A DNA stretch of 64,000 bases from Actinomycetota bacterium (GTDB lineage Bacteria; Actinomycetota; Thermoleophilia; Solirubrobacterales; Solirubrobacteraceae), in NCBI GenBank assembly GCA_005888335.1, contig VAWY01000126.1, positions 1 through 64,000 of the forward strand, given 5' to 3'. A program made the translations under genes and the position numbers. The notes under the pieces were generated by a model. The model saw only the letters and a program-made list of their open reading frames with translations, was not told the origin of the DNA and ran no database searches. This document shows positions 21,586-29,424 of the stretch, piece after piece. The first letter of the stretch is position 1; every line of letters begins with the position of its first letter.

Positions 21586-21650
21586 GTGACGAGCGTCACG
21601 CGGCCACGGTGACGGCGCTCATGGGGCGCCGCACCCAGGAGGTTGAGGCT
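21586..21650 (+). promoter_or_regulatory. Promoter A: tandem GTGA-N6-TCAC boxes upstream of a TSP3 protein
   Basis: Box 1 is GTGACGAGCGTCAC at 21586-21599, box 2 GTGACGGCGCTCAT at 21609-21622, starts 23 bases apart. A GAGGCT hexamer at 21645-21650 occupies the position of NATGCT in the three sister promoters (31555, 32541, 34340). With a start site about 7 bases after the hexamer, the boxes centre near -64.5 and -41.5, the class I and II positions of CRP/FNR activators (inference). Confidence 0.6.
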
Positions 21651-21689
21651 GGACCCGTTCCGTCTCGCGTCCCCGGAGGGTCTCTCAAC

Positions 21690-22661
21690 ATGAAGTTCTC
21701 CAGCAAGTCCCGTCGCCTCGCCGTCGCGCTCGCCGTGACCGCGGCCGCGGCGACCGCCGGAGCGGGCGCCGGGACGGCGTCCGCCCAACCGTCCTTCTGC
21801 GTGCCCACGCCCGGTGGTGGGTGCATCGACATCCCCGATCCGGGCGCCCAGTTGTCGGCCTTCGCCGACGACGATGGCGATGGGGTGCTCAACAAGGACG
21901 ACAAGTGCGCGGGCACCCCGGCGGGGACGAAAGTCGACGCCCAGGGCTGCGCGGTGAAGCCCTTCTTGATGCCGCCCGGCGCCATTTGCAAGCTCTTTTG
22001 CGACGACGATGGCGATGGCGTATCGAACAAGGACGACAACTGCGCGGGGACGCCGGCAGGCACCAAGGTCGACGCCAACGGCTGCCCAGTCCCCAAGCCG
22101 GCCGACGACGACGGCGACGGCGTCCCGAACGGCACCGACAAGTGCCCGGCGACCGCGGCCGGCGCGACGGTCGACGCCGACGGCTGCTCAGCCGCCCAGA
22201 AGACGCCGGCCGACGACGATGGCGACGGCGTCCCCAACAGCATCGACAAGTGCCCCGCCACCGCGAAGGGCGCGGCGGTTGATGCCAATGGCTGCTCGGC
22301 CGACCAGCGTCAGGACAACCACCAGACCGTCGTCGTGCATCCCACGCAGCCGGACGTGGACGTCAACGTGACCACGCCGAACACCGGTCCCGCGGTCGTC
22401 CCGACGTCGCCTCAGCCGGTGATCGTCAACTCGTCGGGCCCGGGCTCTGCGCCGAACCAGACGGCGGGACCGCCCGTCATCAACGTCACGCTGCCCAGCC
22501 AGCCGCAGACGCAGATGGTCCCGGTCCAGATCCCGGCCACGCAGGTCCAGATGCCGGCCACGCACGTCCAGACGCACAAGCCGCGCGTGCAGCGCCGCCC
22601 GCAGCGTCACCGACGCCACGTCAAGCGCCACCGCCGCCACCGGCGTCATCACCGCGCCTGA
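21690..22661 (+). CDS. Secreted thrombospondin type-3 repeat protein with basic C-terminus (paralogue of 32816)
   Basis: 323 residues. Signal peptide residues 1-33 (cleavage after GTASA). The mature protein has four Ca2+-binding TSP3 repeats, each beginning DDDGDGV and ending VDAxGC with a conserved Cys pair. A linker follows with QPDVDVNVTTPNT and GPPVINVTLPSQPQ, and then a strongly basic Arg/His tail (RHRRHVKRHRRHRRHHRA). The repeats predict a rigid Ca2+-stabilised rod; the basic tail could bind anionic wall or membrane polymers. Start ATG has CCCGGAGGG upstream. The paralogue at 32816 shares signal, repeats, linker and tail. Function unknown. Confidence 0.8.
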   Translation: MKFSSKSRRLAVALAVTAAAATAGAGAGTASAQPSFCVPTPGGGCIDIPDPGAQLSAFADDDGDGVLNKDDKCAGTPAGTKVDAQGCAVKPFLMPPGAICKLFCDDDGDGVSNKDDNCAGTPAGTKVDANGCPVPKPADDDGDGVPNGTDKCPATAAGATVDADGCSAAQKTPADDDGDGVPNSIDKCPATAKGAAVDANGCSADQRQDNHQTVVVHPTQPDVDVNVTTPNTGPAVVPTSPQPVIVNSSGPGSAPNQTAGPPVINVTLPSQPQTQMVPVQIPATQVQMPATHVQTHKPRVQRRPQRHRRHVKRHRRHRRHHRA

Positions 22662-22688
22662 GGGCGGATCGACCGATTCGCTGAGCCA

Positions 22689-22715
22689 CGAAGGCCCCGC
22701 CCAGCGGGGCCTTCG
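22689..22715 (+). terminator. Terminator after the TSP3 protein gene
   Basis: The same 12-bp stem CGAAGGCCCCGC / GCGGGGCCTTCG as after glnN, with loop CCA, 27 bases after the stop. The remaining roughly 240 bases to the next promoter element contain a short GC hairpin at about 22926-22945 and no supported gene. Confidence 0.8.
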
Positions 22716-22958
22716 GCGTGTTCGGGGGTGAAGCGGTCTGGGCCTGGGCTTCGGCGCCCGCTTGACCGCCTGCGTCGGGCACGGAACGAGCGCGGGCACG
22801 TCCGGGACCGGGCACCACAGGATCCCGCGCACGCACGCCACCTGCGCGACAGGATCGCCCGCGTAACACGGGAGATCGGCCTGTGGGGCACCTCTCTCGT
22901 CGCGGCGGCCGTGGGATGTGTCGTGGGGGCGGCGCAAGCCGCCGCCCGTCGTTTGGTT

Positions 22959-23015
22959 GGGGTGGCGCGATCCACCCCTGAGGGGGTCGGCGCGGCGCGC
23001 GGACGACCAGAGACT
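22959..23015 (+). promoter_or_regulatory. Class 2 promoter: GGGGTGG-N6-CCACCCC and CCCTGAGGGGG elements
   Basis: An inverted repeat GGGGTGG (22959-22965) / CCACCCC (22972-22978) runs into CCCTGAGGGGG (22976-22986). A GAGACT hexamer begins 34 bases after the first C of that element, at 23010-23015. The same CCCTGAGGGGGTCG and GAGACT pair with the same 34-base offset occurs upstream of the gene at 33937. The element would centre near -42 relative to a start site 7 bases past GAGACT (inference). Confidence 0.5.
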
Positions 23016-23054
23016 CGGCCGTGTCCCATTCCCCAAACCCCCAAGGAGATCTCC

Positions 23055-23486
23055 ATGCGAGGAATCCGCACTCGCGTCACCGCCGTCGCCCTCACCGGCG
23101 CGGTGGCGGCGCTAGCCGTGGCGCCCGGCATCGCCGCCGCCAAGCCGACCGGTGGCCCGAACGGCCAGAGCATCGGCGCGACGCTCGGAGCTCTGCTGAA
23201 GCAGAATCCGCGCCTCGTCGACCTGGTCGCGCTCAACCCGCAGCCGCTGCCGCCGCACCCCGACGAGGCGAGCATCGTCGCAGCCCTGCGGCCGCACCTC
23301 GGCGATCTGATCGCCAAGCTGCCGCGCCGCGGGGACGAGGTCGCGCTCAACCCGCAGCCGCTGCCCCCCGGGCCCGACGACGCCAGCCCCGTCGCGCTCA
23401 ACCCGCAGCCGCTGCCCCCCGGGCCCGACGAGGCGAAGCTCGTGGACGTGCGTCTGCCCGACCTCCAACTCGAGGTCGGCCCCTAG
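23055..23486 (+). CDS. Secreted protein with three LNPQPLPP motifs
   Basis: 143 residues. Signal peptide 1-29 (VALTGAVAALAVAPGIAAA). The mature protein contains three copies of the motif ALNPQPLPP, two in the form VALNPQPLPPGPDxA, separated by helical segments (ALRPHLGDLIAKLPRRGDE). The start has AAGGAG nine bases upstream. The LNPQPLPP motif recurs in small exported proteins of high-GC bacteria, as I remember it, but I know no function. A paralogue with two motifs lies at 34439. It has its own class 2 promoter and terminator. Confidence 0.75.
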   Translation: MRGIRTRVTAVALTGAVAALAVAPGIAAAKPTGGPNGQSIGATLGALLKQNPRLVDLVALNPQPLPPHPDEASIVAALRPHLGDLIAKLPRRGDEVALNPQPLPPGPDDASPVALNPQPLPPGPDEAKLVDVRLPDLQLEVGP

Positions 23487-23524
23487 CGCGCCGGACGCGT
23501 CCGACACGACGAGCAGGACCCAGG

Positions 23525-23551
23525 CGAAGGCCCCGCGACGCGGGGCCTTCG
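23525..23551 (+). terminator. Terminator after the LNPQPLPP protein gene
   Basis: Third copy of the stem CGAAGGCCCCGC / GCGGGGCCTTCG, loop GAC, 38 bases past the stop. Confidence 0.8.
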
Positions 23552-23579
23552 TCGATGGGGGGCGGCGGTCAAGCCCTAA

Positions 23580-24083
23580 GGGGGTCGTGGCGGCGTCCGG
23601 CCTGGCGATGCAGGATCGAACGCCGCAAGGGCGGCGCAGTTCGACCTTCCGATCCCGATCCCGCTGCCGATCCCGATCTCCATCCCCATCCCCCTCCCGG
23701 ACCCGTGCCCGGTCGTGGACGTGCCCGTGGTGTGCGACAAGCCTGCGCCGTCACCGCCGCCGTCCGGCACGCCGACCCCGGCGCCGAAGCCGGCGCGCGA
23801 CCAGTGCAAGGTCATCGACTGCACGATCGCCGTCGGGACCAAGCCCGACCCGGCGCCGGCGCCGGCGCCCGCGCCCGACCCGGCGCTCGCGCCGACGCAG
23901 ACGCCCACGCCCACGCCGACGCCGACGCAGACGCAGACGCCGCAGCCGACGCAGACGCCGCAGCCGATGCCGCTCATCGATGACGACGACCGCGGCGACG
24001 ACGACCACCGCGGCCACGGCGGTGGCGACGACCGCGCCGACGACGACAACCGCGGCGGCGGCGGCGACCGCGACGACGACTAG
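23580..24083 (+). pseudogene. Probable decayed secreted-protein gene lacking start and signal peptide
   Basis: A 167-codon open frame follows an in-frame TAA at 23577. It reads as typical exported low-complexity protein: alternating IPIPLPIPIS, two Cys pairs (PDPCPVVDVPVVCDK; DQCKVIDC), a Pro/Ala/Thr/Gln region and an Asp/Arg/Gly tail. There is no ATG, GTG or TTG in frame before GTG 23712, well inside the mature part, and no signal peptide. A class 2-like CCCTAAGGGGGTCG lies at 23574, directly ahead. The simplest reading is deletion of the 5' coding part of a third island member; a sequencing or assembly error could look the same. An internal start at 23715 would give a 122-residue cytosolic product. 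Confidence 0.45.
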
Positions 24084-24152
24084 CTGAACCGCCGGCTTCG
24101 CCGAGCGTGCATGCCGGAACCCCGGGGGCGGCGCAAGCCGGCCCCGTCGTCG

Positions 24153-24821
24153 TCAGGGGTTCGGCAGCCGCGCGACGAAGTCGGCCAGGCGGCCCGGGTC
24201 GCGCAGCGGCGCGCCGTGGCCGAAGCACGTGAGCGCCGGGCGAAGCTCGGCGAGGCGGCGGGCCGAGGCGCGGTTGCGCGCGGGGTCGGGCGTGAAGATC
24301 CGCTTCGGCTCGTGCAGCCCCGGGATGCCGGTCAGCGTGTCCATGTTGGTCAGGACGTCGCCGAGGATCAGCACGCGGTCGCGCTCGCGCCAGTAGGCGA
24401 CGTGGCCGGCGGAGTGGCCGGGGACGTCGAGGACGGTGAAGCCGGCGACCTCGTCCCCTTCGCGCAGCCGGCGCGCAACCGGGTGCGGCGGCCCCAGCCA
24501 GAAGCGGTTGATGAGGCGGTTGACCGGGTGGTCGGGCTGGCGCAGCGGGATGGTGCCCTGCTCCATGTCGCCGGCGTCGGCCTCGCCGCACCACAGCGGG
24601 ATGCGCAGCGCCTCGCACACCTCGTGACTGGCGCCCTGGTGGTCGGGGTGCGCATGGGTCAGCGCGTGGGCGCTCACCGCACGCCCGCGCAACTGGCGCA
24701 GGATCCGCCGCCCGGCGCGCCGCGTCGCGGCGTCGATCAGCACGTCGCCGGCGAGGTACACGTTGATCGCGTTGGGCGGCAGGCCGCGGAGCTGCCACAG
24801 GCCGTCGGCGAGCTGCTTCAT
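24153..24821 (-). CDS. MBL-fold metallo-hydrolase
   Basis: 222 residues. Metallo-beta-lactamase fold with metal motif THAHPDH (HxHxDH) followed by GHSAGHVAYW, the later metal Asp in LILGDVL, and a final His in CFGHGAP. Such proteins hydrolyse thioesters, lactones or phosphodiesters, or act as glyoxalase II-like enzymes; the substrate cannot be deduced. It follows the GNAT gene on the same strand with 13 bases between, likely co-transcribed. Confidence 0.85.
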   Translation of the reverse strand: MKQLADGLWQLRGLPPNAINVYLAGDVLIDAATRRAGRRILRQLRGRAVSAHALTHAHPDHQGASHEVCEALRIPLWCGEADAGDMEQGTIPLRQPDHPVNRLINRFWLGPPHPVARRLREGDEVAGFTVLDVPGHSAGHVAYWRERDRVLILGDVLTNMDTLTGIPGLHEPKRIFTPDPARNRASARRLAELRPALTCFGHGAPLRDPGRLADFVARLPNP

Positions 24822-24834
24822 CGGTGGCGGACCC

Positions 24835-25359
24835 TCATCCGGCGCGAGCGTACCGGGCGCGCTCCAGGCGCCACACGCACTCGATGCCCTCCTCCCCGGG
24901 CGCCTTGCGCTCGTCGGGCCGCTCGCCGACGAGCTCGAAGCCGGCCGCGGCGGCGACGCGGCCGCTCGCGACGTTGGCCCGGTCGTGATGGATCTCGACG
25001 CGCTGGACGGCCTCGTCATCGAAGGCCTCGGCGCACAGGCGGCGCACCGCCTCGGTCGCGATGCCCCGGCGCAGGAACGCGGCGTGGACCCAGTAGCCGA
25101 TCTCCAGTCCCGCGTGGCGAATGCGGCGGTGCAGCCCGCCGCCGCCCACGATGCGGCCGTCCAGCCAGAGGCCGTAGACGCGATCGGGCCCGACCGCCGT
25201 CTCACGGATCCACGCCCGGCGGCGCTCGAGGTCGATCGGCTCGGCGGCCGCCCACGGCATCCACGGGCGCAGGTGCTCGACGCTCTCGGCGATCGCCTGC
25301 GTGAGCGCGGGCGCGTCGACCTCGGTCCAGGGCCGCAGGATGAGCTCCACGTGGCGCAT
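24835..25359 (-). CDS. GNAT acetyltransferase (RimJ/RimL-like)
   Basis: 174 residues. The RimJ/RimL-type order is visible: LRPWTEVDAPAL near the N-terminus, GLWLDGRIVGGGGLH, EIGYWVHAAFLRRGIATEAV with the acetyl-CoA pyrophosphate loop (RRGIATE), and VEIHHDRANVASGRVAAAAGF. It would transfer an acetyl group to an amino group on a protein N-terminus or small molecule. A GTG nine bases into the gene is an alternative start. Confidence 0.85.
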   Translation of the reverse strand: MRHVELILRPWTEVDAPALTQAIAESVEHLRPWMPWAAAEPIDLERRRAWIRETAVGPDRVYGLWLDGRIVGGGGLHRRIRHAGLEIGYWVHAAFLRRGIATEAVRRLCAEAFDDEAVQRVEIHHDRANVASGRVAAAAGFELVGERPDERKAPGEEGIECVWRLERARYARAG

Positions 25360-25377
25360 GCTGGCATCGTTGTGCAC

Positions 25378-25953
25378 GTGGACCACCGCGAGCTGATGCG
25401 GACCGCGATCGAGCACGAGGGCGAGGGGCATCGTGCGGCGCTGCGCGGCGACGCGGACGCGGCGCGTGCGGCGTACGGCCGGGCCGTCGACGCCTACCGC
25501 GCGTCGTGGGAGGCCGCGCCGCCGGAGGCCTACGGGCGGCTGGTCGGCCTGCTCAAGGCGGCGGTGCTCGCCAGCGCGCCTGGCGAGGAGGCGGCGTACG
25601 TGCGCGCCGCGGTCAGCGACGAGCTGGCGTCCGGCTCGCCGACGGCGGCGTACGCGCTCGCCGTCGCCGCGCTCGTCGCCGGCGACGACCACGAGGCGGC
25701 GCGGTGGGCCGGCGTCATGCGCGCCGGGTCCGAGCCGTTCGCGCGGACGGCGGCGGCGATCGAGTCGCTCGCGCGTGGCGACCGCGCCGGCTACCGCGAT
25801 GCGGTCACAGCGATCGTGCGCGACTTCGAGGGACGCGAGGAGCACCTGACCGGCGTGGCGTTCGCCGACACCGCGGCCATGCTCGAGGCGCTGGCCGAGC
25901 CGCGCGGGCTCGCCGCGCGGCCGTCGAGCCGGGTCCTCGCTCCCGCGGTGTAG
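25378..25953 (+). CDS. Helical TPR-like protein, unknown function
   Basis: About 191 residues from GTG 25378 (GTG 25372 and ATG 25396 are alternatives). It is Ala-rich and helical with repeat-like segments (RAALRGDADAARAAYGRAVDAYRASWEAA; ALVAGDDHEAARWAGVM), suggesting tetratricopeptide-like hairpins. It is divergent from the GNAT gene with 18 bases between starts. No catalytic motif. Confidence 0.6.
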   Translation: MDHRELMRTAIEHEGEGHRAALRGDADAARAAYGRAVDAYRASWEAAPPEAYGRLVGLLKAAVLASAPGEEAAYVRAAVSDELASGSPTAAYALAVAALVAGDDHEAARWAGVMRAGSEPFARTAAAIESLARGDRAGYRDAVTAIVRDFEGREEHLTGVAFADTAAMLEALAEPRGLAARPSSRVLAPAV

Positions 25954-25997
25954 GCGCGCGCGGCGGGCCGTTCTCGCCCGCCGCTCGCTTGCTGAGC

Positions 25998-26594
25998 TCA
26001 GGCGCGACGCGCGGCGCGGCGCTGCAGCCGGTCCTGGAGCTTCTGCTTGACCTGCTGCTTGACCTGCTCGCCGCGCTCGTGGCGGCGCTCGGCGCCGGCC
26101 TGCTCGCGCTGCTTCGCCGCCGCCAGCTGCTCGTCGGTGACGTCCTTGCGGTGGACGACCTCGCAGTCATCGGCGACCGAGTCGAACTGGTCGGCGACGA
26201 CCATGTCCTCGCCGTCGCCGCACGTGACGTCGTCACGCTCGCCGTCGCGCACGTGGATCCGGTCGTCGCCGGCGCCGCCGGTCACGACGTCGCCCTCCTC
26301 GTCACCGAGCGCGACGACGTCGACGGCGGCCTTCGCCCACAGGCGGTCGTCGCCCGCGCCGCCGTCGATCGTGTCGCGGCCCGGACCGGCGAAGATCGTG
26401 TCGTTGCCGTCCTGGCCGGTGACCGTGTCGTCACCGGCGAGCGCCTTGATCAGGTCGGCCCGGGCAGTGCCGGTCAGCGTGTCGTCTCCGGTCGTCCCGC
26501 GGACGATGCTCGCGGCCGAGGCGCTGCCGGCCAGCAGGGCGCCGGCGCCGAGAACGGCGACGAGGGCGCGAGGAGTGGTGCGGATGATGTGCAT
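25998..26594 (-). CDS. Secreted RTX-like (haemolysin-type) calcium-binding protein
   Basis: 198 residues. Signal peptide 1-27 (ALVAVLGAGALLAGSASA). The mature part carries RTX-like nonapeptide units (GTTGDDTLTGTARADL, ALAGDDTVTGQDGNDTI, AGPGRDTIDGGAGDDRL, GGAGDDRIHV) that form a Ca2+ beta-roll, one Cys pair (DDVTCGDGEDM, VADDCEVVH), and a Lys/Arg/Gln helical tail (about 150-198). A GGAGG site precedes the ATG. No type I secretion genes are near, so export is probably by Sec. It sits between the two secreted-protein islands. Confidence 0.8.
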   Translation of the reverse strand: MHIIRTTPRALVAVLGAGALLAGSASAASIVRGTTGDDTLTGTARADLIKALAGDDTVTGQDGNDTIFAGPGRDTIDGGAGDDRLWAKAAVDVVALGDEEGDVVTGGAGDDRIHVRDGERDDVTCGDGEDMVVADQFDSVADDCEVVHRKDVTDEQLAAAKQREQAGAERRHERGEQVKQQVKQKLQDRLQRRAARRA

Positions 26595-26695
26595 GGGATG
26601 CCTCCGTGCATCGGGGGTGGTGTCGGAGGCGTGACCCTGGCCGGGCGCGCGCGGTTGGCGGGATGCGGCCAGGGTCGACCGAATGTCCAGTCGGG

Positions 26696-28291
26696 CTACG
26701 GCGACGCGGTGGTCGCGGGCGCCGGCGCGGCGAGCGCCTGGTCGGGAACCCGGCGGGCGGCGGCGCGCCGGAGGCGAACGCGAGCGGGAGCGGCGACGCC
26801 GGGGCGCTCTGCCGCGCGCCGGAGCGGCCCCGTCGGACGACGCGACGCTCGCACGCGTCGGATGCCCGCGGCGGGCCGCGCGCCGGCCGGCGTGCGGCGG
26901 GCCGCGCGCCGAAGCGCAGCCGGACGCCGCGACGCCGGCGCGCGCCGGACCCCGGTGGCCGGCCGTGCGCGGCCGGCGAGGCGCTGGAGTGGCGCCGCCC
27001 GAGTGGCGCGCCGGCGTTCGCCGTGCAAGGGACCCGGGCGGGCGGCGGCGGGCTGCTCAGCGCGGCCGGCGCGCCGGTCGACGAACGAAGGCGCTCCGGC
27101 CTCGCCGGCCGGGTCGCTGGGCCGCACGCCCGCAGGCGCCGCGCCTCCCGTGTGAGCGGCGAGTGCGGCCGGCGCTCGCGTGCCGGATGCCGCGGCGGGC
27201 GATCGCGTCGGTCGAGTGGCGACCGGAGGGGACGGCGCTCGCGTGCCGTGCCGCGGCGCATCCGTCGCAGCGAACGGTCGCGCCGGAGCTCTGGCTGCGG
27301 GCGGTGCCGAGCGGTGCGGCGCGCGGGACGGGACGCCGGGAAGCGCGCCGGTCGCGGCTCCGGTCGCCCCCACGATCGTCGCCGCTACGAGCGCCTTCGC
27401 GGCGAGCGCCTTCGCGCCTCCCGTCAACGCAGCGGTCCCGAGGCGCTCGGCGGCCGCGGAGCCGCTCGCCGACGCGGCCACACCGACGCCGGCCGCCGCC
27501 CCGCCGGTCGCCGCGGAGGCGCCGCCGAGGCCGAACGCGGCACTCGGTGTGACCGGCAGGAGGAGGGCCAGCGCGGAGCGCTGCTCGCCGACCGCGGACT
27601 TGAAGTCGCGGCAGCCCGCGCAGTCGCGCAGGTGGCGCCGGAGCGCGGCGCGCCGGAGGTCCGCGCCGCGGGCGGTCGCCAGCGTCGCGCGGATCGCCGC
27701 GCACGACGTGTCGCGCGCCTGGCGCTGCGCGATGAGCGCTTCGCGGGCCTGGAAGACGAGGGCCTTCACCTTGTCGCGCGGACAGGCGAGGATCGCCGCC
27801 ACGTCCTCATGAGAATGGCTGCCCAGCTCGGCGAGCAGGAGCGCTGCGCGCTGGTCGGTCGGCAGTCGCTGCAGGTCGCCGATCAGCGCGCGCAGGTCGT
27901 CGCGGCGCTGGACCTCGTCGGCCAGGCCCTCGGTGGCGACCTCGACCTCCCCCGCCTCCCCCGGCAGCTCGCGCCGGCGGCCGAGGATCGTCAGGCAGCG
28001 GTTGCGCGCGATCCCGTAGAGCCAGGCCTTCAACTGGACGGGCCGGTCGTCGCGCCGCAGCGCCGCCAGCGCGCGGATGAACGTCTGCTGCACGGCGTCC
28101 TCGGCCTCGTCGGCTTGGCCGAGCATGTGCCGGCAGAAGGACAGCAGCGGGCGGTGGTGGCGGTCGAAGAGCGCCTCGAAGGCGCGGTCATCTCCCGCTC
28201 GGACGCGCGCGACGAGCCGGTCGTCGGGCAGCCGGCCCAGCCGCCAGCCGCTCAGGCCGGCCGCCGGCCGCACCGCGAGGGCGTCGCTCAT
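26696..28291 (-). CDS. ECF-type sigma factor fused to zinc-finger (ZAS-like) domain and long Ala/Pro/Arg tail
   Basis: 531 residues. Sigma region 2 (about 25-105) has LFDRHHRPLLSFCRHMLG, EAEDAVQQTFIRAL and KAWLYGIARNRCL; region 4 (about 130-190) has LPTDQRAALLLAEL and HEDVAAILACPRDKVK. Directly after lies the anti-sigma zinc-finger signature H220-x3-C224-x2-C227 (RHLRDCAGCRDF). A hydrophobic Ala/Gly stretch (about 240-320) follows, then about 210 residues of disordered, very basic sequence. Sigma and anti-sigma modules are normally separate proteins; here they are one chain. It overlaps the upstream paralogue (ATGA). Confidence 0.85.
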   Translation of the reverse strand: MSDALAVRPAAGLSGWRLGRLPDDRLVARVRAGDDRAFEALFDRHHRPLLSFCRHMLGQADEAEDAVQQTFIRALAALRRDDRPVQLKAWLYGIARNRCLTILGRRRELPGEAGEVEVATEGLADEVQRRDDLRALIGDLQRLPTDQRAALLLAELGSHSHEDVAAILACPRDKVKALVFQAREALIAQRQARDTSCAAIRATLATARGADLRRAALRRHLRDCAGCRDFKSAVGEQRSALALLLPVTPSAAFGLGGASAATGGAAAGVGVAASASGSAAAERLGTAALTGGAKALAAKALVAATIVGATGAATGALPGVPSRAPHRSAPPAARAPARPFAATDAPRHGTRAPSPPVATRPTRSPAAASGTRAPAALAAHTGGAAPAGVRPSDPAGEAGAPSFVDRRAGRAEQPAAARPGPLHGERRRATRAAPLQRLAGRARPATGVRRAPASRRPAALRRAARRTPAGARPAAGIRRVRASRRPTGPLRRAAERPGVAAPARVRLRRAAARRVPDQALAAPAPATTASP

Positions 28292-29346
28292 CGGGACGGC
28301 GCCTCGTCGGCGACGCGGCGAGCCGTCCGGGCGATGTGCACGATCAGCCCGCCGCCGTACGGCGCCGGCGCCACTCCCGCGCCTGCCCGGGCGCGCTCGC
28401 CGGCGCCCGAGCCGCCCCCGCCCTTCGCCACCGCCGCGCCGCCGGCCGGCGGGGCGATGGCGGCCGGCGCCGGCGCGCCGCGCCCGTGCACGGCGATGGC
28501 GACGAAGATCACGCCCGCGACCAGGGCGGCGATCGCGCCGGCGCCCGCCGCCGTGCGGTTCACGCGTCGACCCGGCGGCGCATCGGGCCCCGCCGACGGC
28601 CGGTCGGACCCGCGCTCCGACGTCTCGCGGGCCTCCGGGGCGCGGAGCCGGTCGCTCGGCACGACCGACAGCACGATGGCCAGCGCGCGCCGCAGCGCCC
28701 GCAGCGCCTCGCCGAAGTCCACGCACGCGACGCACTCGGCGAGGTGGCGGCGCACCGCCTCGCGCCGCGGCGCGCCGCCGCCGGCCGCGAGGTCCGTGCG
28801 CGCGTGCGCGCAGCTCCAATCGGGCGGCGTCTCGGCACCGGCGAGCGCGGTCCGGGCGGCGGCGACCAGCGCGTCGACCTTGTCGCCCGGGCAGCCGAGG
28901 ATCGCCGCGACGTCCTCGCGCGAGTGCTGGTCCAGCTCGGTCAGCAGCAGCGCCGCTCGCTGGTCGGGCGGCAGGTCGCCGAGCGCCGCGAGCAGCGCGC
29001 TCAGCTCATGGTCGCGCGCGACCTCCGGGTCGAGGCCGGCCGTCTCCACCGTCTTGTCGGGAGCTGCGGCCCCGCAGCGGTTGCGGGCGATCGCGAAGAG
29101 CAGCGCGGAGAAGTGGACCGGCCGGTCGTGCTTGCGCAGCGTCGCGAGCGCCTGGCGAAACGACTCGACCACCGCGGCCTCGCCCGCCGCGCGCCGCCCG
29201 AGCATGTGCCGGCAGAACGACAGCAGCGCCCTGTGGTGGCGCTCGAAGAGCGCGGCGACGGCGGCCGCGGACCCGGCGCGCACGCGCTCGACGAGCTCGT
29301 CGTCGGAGAGGCTGGAAAGGCGCTGGCGGACAGGGTCGTCGCTCAT
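28288..29346 (-). CDS. Second ECF-like sigma factor/zinc-finger fusion with transmembrane helix, divergent sigma region 2
   Basis: 352 residues, start at ATG 29346. It is a paralogue of the downstream gene: LFERHHRALLSFCRHMLG, IARNRC, LPPDQRAALLLTEL, REDVAAILGCPGDKV, then the zinc-finger motif H201-x3-C205-x2-C208 (RHLAECVACVDF) and one clear transmembrane helix (about 266-287). In the region that contacts the -10 element the usual acidic residues and Trp are lost (EAAVVESF instead of EAEDAVQQTF; SALLFAIARN instead of KAWLYGIARN). It may therefore be a membrane-bound regulator or decoy rather than a working sigma factor (inference). Confidence 0.82.
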   Translation of the reverse strand: MSDDPVRQRLSSLSDDELVERVRAGSAAAVAALFERHHRALLSFCRHMLGRRAAGEAAVVESFRQALATLRKHDRPVHFSALLFAIARNRCGAAAPDKTVETAGLDPEVARDHELSALLAALGDLPPDQRAALLLTELDQHSREDVAAILGCPGDKVDALVAAARTALAGAETPPDWSCAHARTDLAAGGGAPRREAVRRHLAECVACVDFGEALRALRRALAIVLSVVPSDRLRAPEARETSERGSDRPSAGPDAPPGRRVNRTAAGAGAIAALVAGVIFVAIAVHGRGAPAPAAIAPPAGGAAVAKGGGGSGAGERARAGAGVAPAPYGGGLIVHIARTARRVADEAPSR

Positions 29347-29424
29347 GGCGTTGCACCGCGCGCGTCGGCGCACGGGTCGCGCACCCTTGAGCGGCGACGG
29401 CCGCGGCTCGACGACCGTCCGGGT

